Assembly (NCBI GenBank): GCA_963761985.1 | Contig: CAVXIT010000007.1 | Span: 67,908 to 131,907 of the forward strand | Length of the DNA: 64,000 nt | Direction: 5' to 3' | Origin: JACCTH01 sp963761985 | GTDB taxonomy: Bacteria > Actinomycetota > Acidimicrobiia > Spongiisociales > ZC4RG35 | In this document: positions 1-8,186 of the stretch, one piece after another | Position numbering within the stretch: position 1 is the stretch's first letter | Layout of the letters: each line of letters opens with the position of its first letter | Translations under genes and position numbers: made by a program | The notes under the pieces: model-generated | What the model saw: only the letters and a program-made list of their open reading frames with translations | Database searches by the model: none | Told to the model about the DNA's origin: nothing

Positions 1-953
1 CTGATCCTCCTGCTACCGGTTCGGGTCTGGGCGGTTTTGTCTACGTGATGCGGGACCGCCTCTTTGCCGGCGAGGCGATCTTTGCGCTGCAGGCGTTTCT
101 GCTGACGGTCGGGTATGGAATGATGCAGATCGGCAAAGGCATCCTGGCCGGACACCGGCAATTCGCTCGCTACGGGGCCGTCCTCGGTCTGGAAGGAGAT
201 CATCCGGCTAGCTTGCGGCGTCGTCTTCCTGGCGCTCTCGGCCAGCGCCGGTCTGCGCTGGGTTGGGCCATGGTGGCGGCTCCGACCGCCGTGTATCTTC
301 TTGGTCGGCCTTGGAGCCACGATCGGGAGACCGTGGTCGGAGTCGTAGCTACGCCGGCCCGCGGGTTTCTCGTCTTCTTACGTTGCGGGCGCCGCGGCTT
401 CCCAGCTTCTACTGGCGGGAGCTCCGCTCGGCGGTAGCGGCTCTCGGTGGCGACGAGCATCTGCGGAGCATCATGTTCGTCACCTTCACTCTGTATCGGG
501 CGCCGCTGACGCTGATTTACAACCTGCAGGGCCGAGTCCTCTCACTGCTGGTTCGTCTGGAGAGTGGCGTCGAGATCCGGCGTTGGATCGATCAGGGTTG
601 CCGTCGTCGGGAGCGCGCTTGATCGCCCTCGCCGGTTTCGTCGGATTGGTCGGTCGGGCCAGGCGTGGTCGAGCTGCTTTACGGCGCAGGAGTTCCGGCC
701 GATGGCATTGGTCGCCGCTTTTGCCGCCGCCGGGGTCATCGCCGCCTCGATCACCCAGATCCTGAGCCAGGCACTCGTGGCCGGAGGATCAACCGGCGAG
801 CTGGCCGGAGCGTGGGTCGGTGGTCTCGTCGTCGGACTGGGGACAATGGCGCTTTGGGACGGCCCCCCCGACGTGCGAGTGGCGGCCGGCTTCCTGGCCG
901 GGGAAGTTGTCGCCCTGACCTTGGCGACTTGGCGCATTCTCCGTCCGCGTTGA
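1..953 (+). pseudogene. polysaccharide flippase-like membrane protein, 5'-partial, several frame breaks
   Basis: The reading frame is open from the window edge to about position 205 and contains hydrophobic helices around GYGMMQIGKGILAG. Recognisable continuation then appears in other frames: a short stretch ending LRSIMFVTFTLYRAPL near 470-520, and a final hydrophobic stretch (MALVAAFAAAGVIAAS) that ends with the TGA at 951-953. This order of helices, with a FVTFTLYRAPL-like segment in the middle, resembles Wzx/MATE-type lipopolysaccharide or teichoic-acid flippases that move lipid-linked sugars across the membrane. At least three single-base frame changes are needed to join the pieces. The N-terminus lies outside the window. 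Family assignment is moderate; whether the breaks are real or consensus errors cannot be told here. Confidence 0.45.
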
Positions 954-1358
954 CATCCATTCGATATGCGCTCGCCGCAATGCCGGCGACATGCTCTTGA
1001 TGGCCCCATCATCGAGGGGTTGAATTCGGTCAGGAGCGATGATCACGTTGCCATCGAGGTGAACGAGCCCGGCTGATAGCAAAGTCGAGAGGTGCAAGGG
1101 CCGCCGCAGCGAGTTGCCGCGCAAACCTGCTTGCACGATGCGCAACAGGTCAGCGATCGCTTCTACGCCCAGGACTGCGGACCAAAATCTCCGGACGTAG
1201 AGATCGGTCGGGGCGAACCCGGACTCGCTTTTCGTGATCGTGACGAGATAAAGCGGACGGCGGGCCACTGTCGGTCGGAGCGTCTCGTCCGGAAGCGGTG
1301 CGGCCAATGTTGCATAGGGAGGACATGGCAACGGCTTCCGGGACGAGACACTCCTCAC
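789..1358 (-). CDS. hypothetical protein (doubtful)
   Basis: A 189-codon minus-strand ORF. Residues about 31-145 (RRPLYLVTITKSESGF, then TDLYVRRFW) look like a real small globular protein. The last 50 residues run antisense through the end of the flippase and look like non-coding translation. A GTG at 1268 (VARRPLYL) is a plausible alternative start. The tail may result from a lost stop or an indel near 950. I recognise no family. Confidence 0.35.
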   Translation of the reverse strand: MRSVSSRKPLPCPPYATLAAPLPDETLRPTVARRPLYLVTITKSESGFAPTDLYVRRFWSAVLGVEAIADLLRIVQAGLRGNSLRRPLHLSTLLSAGLVHLDGNVIIAPDRIQPLDDGAIKSMSPALRRAHIEWMSTRTENAPSRQGQGDNFPGQEAGRHSHVGGAVPKRHCPQSDDETTDPRSGQLAG

Positions 1359-1480
1359 ACCTTACGAAGTATCAAGAACCGTTAACTACCGTCAAGTCCC
1401 TTAGAAGGCTTCTTTTCGCGACCATTCTTGCGGTGAATCCGGCCCCGAATCCAAGGGATCGATCCGCAAGAATGAGTTCG

Positions 1481-4057
1481 TTAGCCGGCGGGCGGTGGGG
1501 CGGCGGCGGCCTGGCCGACGGTGATGTACACCGGGCTCTTGTACGTCATCGCCGTTCCTGGCCCCGGGGTCTGATCGAGAACGACATCGACCTGGGCGGG
1601 GTCGGTGACCGGCACGTAGGTCGCGTACACATCGACCCAGGTCCCAGTTGAATAGATGAAGCGGTTGATCGTTCGGTAGGCCTCGCTGATCGGTAGGCCG
1701 ATCACACTCGGCAACGCGCCGCCAGGGACCTGGCCGTTCGAGACATATATACGAATCGGAAGCCCGGCTTCGACTTCTGCTCCCGAACCGAGCGACTGGA
1801 AAACGACGGTGCCCGCGGCCTGCAGCGAGGGAATCGGATTCACACTGGGGATGAGCTTGGCCTCCGTCGCCAACGACACTGCCTCAGCTTCGGTCTTCCC
1901 GATGAGATAGGGAACGATGGTGGTCGGGGGCTTGAGGAACGGCTGGAGCTCCTCTTCGGCCAGGCGTGGAAAGTCGAGTGCTTCGACATCGGTCAGCACC
2001 ATCCGCATGAACTCGGCCCAGATCGGAGCAGGGACCGAACCACCAAAGACGCGTTCGTAATACTCACCGTGGATGCGAACGTTGCGGAGGGGAACTTGAT
2101 CTCGCTCGTACCCCACCCAGACCGCGGTCGTGTACTGCGGGACGAAACCGACGTACCAGGCGTCGCGATAATCCTGGTGGGTGCCGGTCTTTCCACCCTG
2201 GGGCCGGCCGATGGCGGCTCGCTCGGCCGTTCCTTCCGCGGTCGGCACCTCGAGCAGCGGGATTCGCGCTGCCTCGGCGATCGGCGCGGCGATGACTTGC
2301 TGCTGCTCGACCTGGTGCTGGTAGAGCACCTGGCCTTCCTCGTCGAGGATGCGGTCGATTAGATAGGGCTTCGCGTAGAGGCCGTTGGTGGCGAACGACG
2401 AATACGCGGAAGCCATCTCCAGGGTCGAAACCGCGCCGGTCCCCAGCACGATCGAAGGCACCGCGGGCAGCGGTGAAGTGATCCCCATTCGGTGCGCGGT
2501 CTCCACGACCTTCTCCGGCCCTACCTGCAAAGAGAGCTGGGCGTAAACGACATTGATCGAACGAGAGGTCGCTTCCTCGAGGGTGATACGGCCGGCGCTG
2601 GCGCCGGCGTTCGAAACGGTCCACTTGTTGGGATCAGGCCCATCCGAACAGATCGTCGGACAGGTCAGGATGCGAGGGCTCGACCCGTCGTAGGTGTTGC
2701 CGAGGGTGATGCCGTTCTCGAGCGCCGCGACCAGACCGAACGGCTTGAAGGCCGAGCCAGGGTTGCGCCGGCCCTGCACCGCCAGGTCGAACTGGCTCTG
2801 TTCGAAGGGGAGCCCGGAAGCCATCACCTCGACCGCCCCGGTCTGATTGTTGACCATGGTCAAGGCTCCGGTCGGTGAGCAAGAGTTGGCCTCGGCGTAG
2901 GAGCTCAGGTTCTCGATCGGCTCTGAGGGAAAGATGTTCGTGCAGAGTTGGAGGTTCTCTTCGTAGGAATAGAAGGGCAGCCACTCGAGCAGCAGCGCGT
3001 TCGGCTGCTTGCTGCAAGTTGAGATCGATGGTGGTTTCGATCGTGAGGCCGCCGCCCCCGGTGCAGTTGACATCGTCGGATGGGCAACCGAAGACGGAGA
3101 TGGCCCGCTCTTCCTGGGTCGTGCCGAGGAAGTCGAACTCGTGACGAGAGAGGTCGGAGAGCTGCCGCAGGACTTCGGTGCGCACATGTTCCGCTTCGCC
3201 GCGGAATTCGATGTGCTCGAGCACCCCGAGGGGCCGCGACTTGGCGATCTCCGCCTGAGACTCGGTGATCCACTCCTGTTCGAGCATGGTGTCGATGACG
3301 TCGTTGCGCCGATCCAGGACCTGCTCGGGGCGGCGACGGGGGTCGTAGAGAGTCGGGTTGCGGATCAGTACGGCGAGAGTGGCGGCCTGATCCAGGGTGA
3401 GCTCGGCCATCTCGCGGTGGAAGAACTCACGGGCGGCAGTCTTGACACCGTACGCGCCGGCTCCGAAGTACACGGAGTTCATGTAGAACTCGAGGATCTC
3501 GTCCTTCGAAAAGCGCCGTTCGAGTTCGGCGGCGATAAAGGCTTCCTTCACCTTCCGCTCGATCGTGACTTCGTCACCGACGAAGACGTTTTTCACCACC
3601 TGCTGGGTGATGGTCGAACCACCCCGGGTGTTGCCGCTCCGAAAGTTGTCGAGACGCGGCCGAAGCGATGGCCGGGAACGAGACGCCCTGATGGTCGTAG
3701 AAGCCCTTTGTCCTCCGCGGCGAGGATCGCGTGTTGAAGGACCAACGGTACTTCGGCGATCTGGACCGGCTCCGAGTTGCGTCCGTCGTGGAGTTCACCG
3801 ATGATTTCTCCGCTCGCCCATATCCGCGATACCCGTGAGAGGTCGGGGAGGGTAAGGCTCAAAGTCTCGACTTCGGGGACGTACTCGGCCCGCACTTTGT
3901 CGATAGCGGCATATGCGGAGTTGGCTCCCAAAAAGGTGAAGAGGCCGACCCAGGTGCTGCCCAGGAGCGCGATCGAAAGCAGTCCCGCGAGAGCCGGGAA
4001 CCAGCGGCCGCGACGCTCGCGCGCTTCCAGTTGGTGGATGAGGGATCGATTCGCCAT
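1481..4057 (-). CDS. class A penicillin-binding protein with PASTA domains (frame broken)
   Basis: Bifunctional peptidoglycan synthase. The N-terminus (ATG at 4057) has a cytoplasmic start followed by one membrane helix (WFPALAGLLSIALLGSTWVG). The glycosyltransferase domain is seen as AAEDKGFYDHQGVS, then GGSTITQQ and FSKDEILEFYMNSVYFG. The transpeptidase domain has SAFK (catalytic Ser, in RRNPGSAFKPFG), SIN and KTGT (GGKTGTHQDYRD). Two C-terminal PASTA-like repeats follow (VPYLIGKTEAEAVSLA, then LPSVIGLPISEAYR). The product would be about 850 residues, usual for actinobacterial PonA-type enzymes. The frame changes near 3715, near 3645 and near 3000. All domain motifs survive, so consensus errors are more likely than decay. 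It is divergent from the mutase gene, and a GTTGATTTA direct repeat sits just upstream of its start. Confidence 0.85.
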
Positions 4058-4132
4058 AAATCAACGGGCCTAAATCAACCGGATTGGGGTCCCCGGTAGC
4101 ATCAAAGGTTACCTCTCGACGTCAGGTATTCC

Positions 4133-5680
4133 TTGCGCACTCCCAGCGGAATCGAAATCGAGGTTGTCTACGACCAGCCCGCCGATCCCGACAAAATCGG
4201 CAGTCCGGGCGATTATCCATTTACCCGCGGCCCCCATCCCACTATGTATCGCGGGCGGCTCTGGACGATGCGTCAGTACGCCGGCTACGGCAATGCGGAC
4301 GCCACCAATCGCCGGTTTCGTGAGCTCCTAGCCGCCGGCCAGACCGGCCTGTCCACAGCCTTCGACCTGCCCACCCAAATGGGACTCGACAGCGACCATC
4401 CGTTGGCCGAGGGAGAGGTCGGCAAGGTCGGAGTGGCGATCGACACCCTCGACGACATGCGCCGCCTCTTTCGGGAGATCCCTCTCTCCGAGGTGTCCAC
4501 CTCGATGACGATCAACGCCACGGCTCCGATCCTGCTCCTGCTCTATCAGCTGGTCGCGGAGGAGCAAGGGGTCGATGGCAAGGAAATCCGGGGCACGGTG
4601 CAGAACGACATCCTCAAGGAGTACGTCGCCCGCGGCACCTACATCTACCCGCCGGGGCCGTCGATGCGAATCGTCACCGACGTCTTTTCATACGCGGCCA
4701 AAGAGCTCCCGGCCTTCAACCCGATTTCGATCTCCGGCTATCACATCCGCGAAGCCGGCGCCACCGCCGCGCAGGAACTCGCCTTCACGATCGGCCATGG
4801 CCTCGCTTACGTGGAAGCCGCCCTGAAAGCCGGCCTCGACATCGACGACTTTGCTCCCCGGCTCTCCTTCTTCTGGAACAGTCACAACCTTTTCTTCGAG
4901 GAGGTAGCCAAGTTTCGTGCAGCCCGCAGATTGTGGGCCGACCTGATGCGGAATGCTTTCGGAGCCAAAGAGGAGCGATCGTGGGCGATGCGGTTCCACA
5001 CCCAGACTGCGGGTTCCACTCTGACCGCGCAGCAGACGGGAAACAACGTCGTGCGCACCACCGTCCAGGCCATGGCCGCCATCCTCGGAGGGACGCAATC
5101 TCTGCACACGAACTCTTTCGACGAGGCCGTTGGACTGCCAACCGACGAATCGGCCCGTCTCGCCTTGCGGACCCAGCAGGTACTTGCCCACGAATCCGGC
5201 CTCGGCATGACCGTCGATCCGCTGGCCGGCTCCTACTTCGTCGAGGAACTCACCAACCAGCTCGAAGCCTCCGCCCGCTCACTGCTCGAGCAGATCGAAA
5301 GGATGGGGGGCGCGGTGGCGGCAATCGAGGCGGGGTGGACGCAACGTCAGATCGAAGAAGCCGCCTACGAAGAAGCCCGTCGCCAGGAGTCAGGCGAATC
5401 GATCGTGCTCGGGGTGAACCGATATGTAGTGGGCGATGAGACCGAAGTCCCCATGTTGAGAATCGACCCTGAGCTCGAGCGCGAGCAGAAGGCGCGACTC
5501 GCCCAATGGAAGGCAGAGCGCTCAGCGACTGCATTCGAGTCCGCCCTCAACGCCGTCACCATCGCAGCCGAAGACGGAACCAATTTGCTTTACCCCCTGA
5601 AGGAAGCTCTTGTCTCCGGTGCAACCTTGGGCGAGTGTTCAGAGGCGATGCGGGCTGTGTTCGGGAGTCACCGACCTTGA
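4133..5680 (+). CDS. acyl-CoA mutase large (catalytic) subunit, methylmalonyl-CoA mutase family
   Basis: A 515-residue catalytic-domain-only mutase. The substrate TIM barrel shows RQYAGYGNA, TGLSTAFDLPTQMG, RGTVQNDILKEY, the cobalamin-contacting GYHIREAGA histidine and HTNSFDEA. The C-terminal B12-binding domain is absent, so a separate small subunit must supply it; none is seen in the window. The family interconverts branched and linear acyl-CoAs, usually methylmalonyl- and succinyl-CoA. The AGYGNA motif leaves isobutyryl- or ethylmalonyl-type substrates possible. The TTG at 4133 is the only plausible start before the conserved SGIEIEVVY segment. The stop overlaps the downstream flavoprotein start (TTGA). 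A nearby acyl-CoA carboxylase fits a propionate route. Confidence 0.85.
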   Translation: MRTPSGIEIEVVYDQPADPDKIGSPGDYPFTRGPHPTMYRGRLWTMRQYAGYGNADATNRRFRELLAAGQTGLSTAFDLPTQMGLDSDHPLAEGEVGKVGVAIDTLDDMRRLFREIPLSEVSTSMTINATAPILLLLYQLVAEEQGVDGKEIRGTVQNDILKEYVARGTYIYPPGPSMRIVTDVFSYAAKELPAFNPISISGYHIREAGATAAQELAFTIGHGLAYVEAALKAGLDIDDFAPRLSFFWNSHNLFFEEVAKFRAARRLWADLMRNAFGAKEERSWAMRFHTQTAGSTLTAQQTGNNVVRTTVQAMAAILGGTQSLHTNSFDEAVGLPTDESARLALRTQQVLAHESGLGMTVDPLAGSYFVEELTNQLEASARSLLEQIERMGGAVAAIEAGWTQRQIEEAAYEEARRQESGESIVLGVNRYVVGDETEVPMLRIDPELEREQKARLAQWKAERSATAFESALNAVTIAAEDGTNLLYPLKEALVSGATLGECSEAMRAVFGSHRP

Positions 5681-7041
5681 CCACCGACCCAAAGCGAACC
5701 CGCATGCTCATAATCGGCGCCGGTCCGGCCGGGACCGCGGCCGCCACCAATGCGGCCGCGCTAGGCGCGAAGGTCACTTTGGTCGAAGACCAGATCGTGG
5801 GTGGCGCGGCCCATCTTTGGGACTGCATTCCATCCAAGACAATGGTTGCCACCGCCGTGCGGATCGATTCGATGCGCAACGCACCGCGCCTCGGGGTGAC
5901 CGCAGCGCCGGGCAGCATCGACAGTGCCCAACTAGCCGAGCGAATCTCCATCATCTCCGGCGACATCAACCGCAGCTGGGTAGACCTCCTCACTAGCCAG
6001 GCGGTTGAGATCATCAGCGGCAAGGCCCGCCTGACCGGTCCGAATCAAGCCACCGTCGAAGGTGATGACGGCAACACCTCCATCGGCTTTGACATCTGCC
6101 TGCTCTCGACCGGATCGGCTCCCCGCGTCCCGGCGTGGGCCGTCATCGATGGTGAACGAATTCTGACCACCCGTGACGCCTACGACCTCAGCGAGGTGCC
6201 CGAGCGGCTGATCGTTATCGGTTCGGGGGTGACCGGAGTCGAGTTTGTGCACATCTTCGAATCGCTCGGTTCTGCCGTGACCCTGGTGGTGAGCCGTCAG
6301 CAGATCCTTCCCCATCGCGACCCCGAAGTCGCAGCGGTGCTGGAGGAAGACTTCCTCGAAAGGGGAGTGCGACTTGTCATTGGTGCTCGAGCGGTCGGGA
6401 TCGATCGCACTGAAAATGGAGTGAGGGTTCGATGCGACGACGGGCGGGTGGTCGAAGGCACGCATGCATTGCTGGCAATCGGCTCGGTCCCGAACACGGC
6501 TGATCTCGGACTTGGCGAGCTCGGCATCAAGGAGAGCGGCGGGTTCATCCAGGTCGACGAGCATCAGCGCACCTCTGTTCCCCACATCTACGCCGCGGGC
6601 GACTGCACTGGGCAGCTGCTGCTCTCCTCGGTTGCCGCGTTGCAGGGCAAGAAGATCGCCCGCCATGCAATGGGATTGCCGGTCACTCCGATTGATTACT
6701 CCAAGGTGAGCCAGGCGATTTTTACTGAGCCCGAGATCGCCTCGGTAGGCCTTGAAGAGGCCGAGCTGGCCGCGGGAGGTCGGAAGGTGCGCACCACCAA
6801 GGTGCCGTTTGCCGCCAACGCTCGGGCGGTGCTGCAAGGCAATCCCCGCGGCTTCGTCAAAGTCATGTCGGATCCCGCCACCGGAGTCGTCCTGGGCGGA
6901 AGCATCGTCGGCCACCGCGCCTCGGAGCTGATCGGGATCATGGCCCTCGCAGTCAAAGCGCGGGTCACGGTCAACGTCCTCGTCGACACCCTGATGGTCC
7001 ACCCCTCGCTCTCGGAAGCGATCAGCGAAGCAGCTGAGTGA
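5677..7041 (+). CDS. lpdA: LpdA-type NAD(P)H flavoprotein (quinone reductase / pyridine nucleotide-disulfide oxidoreductase family)
   Basis: A 454-residue two-dinucleotide-fold FAD protein: GAGPAG near residue 14 (FAD), GSGVTGVEF (NAD(P)H), PHIYAAGDCTG (FAD) and a C-terminal dimerisation domain with VHPSLSEAISE. The segment around residue 50 reads GGAAHLWDCIPSK. The first cysteine of the usual GGTCxxxxC redox pair is alanine, so only Cys50 remains. M. tuberculosis LpdA (Rv3303c), a quinone reductase rather than a dihydrolipoamide dehydrogenase, has the same kind of loss. I infer quinone or related reductase activity, not a role in the pyruvate dehydrogenase complex. The TTG at 5677 overlaps the mutase stop; an internal ATG at 5704 is the alternative start. 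A palindromic repeat follows the gene. Confidence 0.8.
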   Translation: MTTDPKRTRMLIIGAGPAGTAAATNAAALGAKVTLVEDQIVGGAAHLWDCIPSKTMVATAVRIDSMRNAPRLGVTAAPGSIDSAQLAERISIISGDINRSWVDLLTSQAVEIISGKARLTGPNQATVEGDDGNTSIGFDICLLSTGSAPRVPAWAVIDGERILTTRDAYDLSEVPERLIVIGSGVTGVEFVHIFESLGSAVTLVVSRQQILPHRDPEVAAVLEEDFLERGVRLVIGARAVGIDRTENGVRVRCDDGRVVEGTHALLAIGSVPNTADLGLGELGIKESGGFIQVDEHQRTSVPHIYAAGDCTGQLLLSSVAALQGKKIARHAMGLPVTPIDYSKVSQAIFTEPEIASVGLEEAELAAGGRKVRTTKVPFAANARAVLQGNPRGFVKVMSDPATGVVLGGSIVGHRASELIGIMALAVKARVTVNVLVDTLMVHPSLSEAISEAAE

Positions 7042-7099
7042 GACGTCAGCCTTCTCGACCCATAAGCGTTGAGTCTCCATCGGGGTCCGGCGGTCGGAG

Positions 7100-7271
7100 T
7101 TTCTCCCCCGGAGGGGGGAGAGCCGGCGAAGCCGGGAGGGGGGCGGGCCCGTGGACCCGTGAGGAGCTTTTCCGTTTCGAGTTCTTCGAGAGAAGCAACA
7201 TTGCCGCGGAAAAGAAAACGCCCCCCACCCCTTCGCTCCGCTCAGGTACTCCCCCCTCCGGGGGGAGAAAC
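7100..7271. repeat. GC-rich palindromic intergenic element, copy 1
   Basis: Fills the 261-base space between two convergent genes. The left end reads TTTCTCCCCCGGAGGGGGG, then a CCGGCGAAGCCGG hairpin and GGAGGGGGGCG. The right end is the approximate reverse complement: CGCCCCCCACCCC, CGCTCCG, then CTCCCCCCTCCGGGGGG and AGAAAC. The two halves form imperfect inverted repeats of about 50 bases around a roughly 70-base core. Related copies lie at 31047-31290 and 53329-53504, with a single terminal hairpin at 23235-23261. It may act as a two-way transcription end. Confidence 0.8.
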
Positions 7272-7302
7272 ACGTTGGTCGCCTAGCGAGTTTCGTGGCG
7301 AG

Positions 7303-8133
7303 TTAGCTGCGAGCTAGCCAACGTTCGTGGGCAGCGGCCACTCGCTTCCACAGGTCTTCGAGAGCGCTAGGAGGCGCGTTGGGGCGAATGGCGAAGACAT
7401 CTGCCAAGGCGTCGAACCAGTCGCCCGGAGTATCCAGCGTGGTAGAAGTCGACTCATGCTCTCGACGTCGGGTGAGGACGCATCCCCGGAGAATGTCGGT
7501 CCCGTTCTCGAGTCGAAGCTGGGCGGTCACGACTCCGGCGAAGCTCGATTCGGGGGACGTCGACAGATGCCGGTGGCGTTCGACGAACGCGTCCATCTCC
7601 ACTTGGCCGTGGCGAAAGCTCATGCCCGAGAAGGAGCCGGTGGGATCGTGGGTGAAGTGCCAATCGCCAACCCCATCATCGGTCTCCTCGAAGCGAAAGG
7701 TCATTGGGTTCTGGGCATAGGTGCCCGAGATCATTGGAAGCGGGTCGTACAGCCCGTCGCCAAGTCCCGCGTCCACCCACCAATCTCCATTCGGGTTCTC
7801 GGCCGTTGGGAGGTCATGGGCGACAAGCACCAGGTGATTCGACAACCACTTGACGTCGGGACCCTCGGGTCCATGGACGCCGCCGATGTGGCGGGTCACG
7901 TGATAGCCCAGCGAACCCAACACGAGGGATAAGGCTCCGTTCATCTGATAGCAGTAGCCGCCGCGGCTGTGGTTGGCGATTCGGTCCAGCGAGCCGGTCG
8001 GGTCGATGCTCCAGTTCTCGGACATATGAATCCACACGGATTCGTACGGCACACGTTCGACCCACGCCCGATGGAGCCGGCTCAATGCCTCCGGCGAGGG
8101 AGGCTCCGCCTCGACTCCGATGCGCTTCAGCAC
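7303..8133 (-). CDS. arylamine N-acetyltransferase
   Basis: A 276-residue NAT-family enzyme that transfers acetyl from acetyl-CoA to arylamines, hydrazines or related acceptors. The catalytic triad is visible: Cys61 in RGGYCYQMN, His100 in LSNHLVLV and Asp121 in WVDAGLGDG, in the usual order and spacing. Length is normal. The start is GTG at 8133; the next upstream in-frame codons are not starts. The gene is convergent with lpdA across a palindromic repeat. A TCTGATGTC-type repeat separates its start from the upstream lipoprotein gene, so it probably has its own promoter. Physiological substrate unknown. Confidence 0.85.
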   Translation of the reverse strand: MLKRIGVEAEPPSPEALSRLHRAWVERVPYESVWIHMSENWSIDPTGSLDRIANHSRGGYCYQMNGALSLVLGSLGYHVTRHIGGVHGPEGPDVKWLSNHLVLVAHDLPTAENPNGDWWVDAGLGDGLYDPLPMISGTYAQNPMTFRFEETDDGVGDWHFTHDPTGSFSGMSFRHGQVEMDAFVERHRHLSTSPESSFAGVVTAQLRLENGTDILRGCVLTRRREHESTSTTLDTPGDWFDALADVFAIRPNAPPSALEDLWKRVAAAHERWLARS

Positions 8134-8154
8134 GCGCGTACGACGTCCGAATCC

Positions 8155-8186
8155 ATCTGATGTCTGAAATCTGACGTCTGATGTCT
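8155..8186. repeat. TCTGATGTC-type repeat, copy 1
   Basis: Positions 8155-8186 read as iterated ATCTGATGTCTGA, AATCTGACG, TCTGATGTCT. A larger copy with the same words and an inverted arm lies at 34553-34620. It occupies the short gap between two minus-strand genes. Function unknown. Confidence 0.7.

Noticed and set aside
3009..3737. 242-codon plus-strand ORF
   Set aside because: Antisense to the penicillin-binding protein whose motifs are clear.
5932..7080. 382-codon minus-strand ORF
   Set aside because: Antisense to the complete LpdA-type gene, which has all cofactor motifs.
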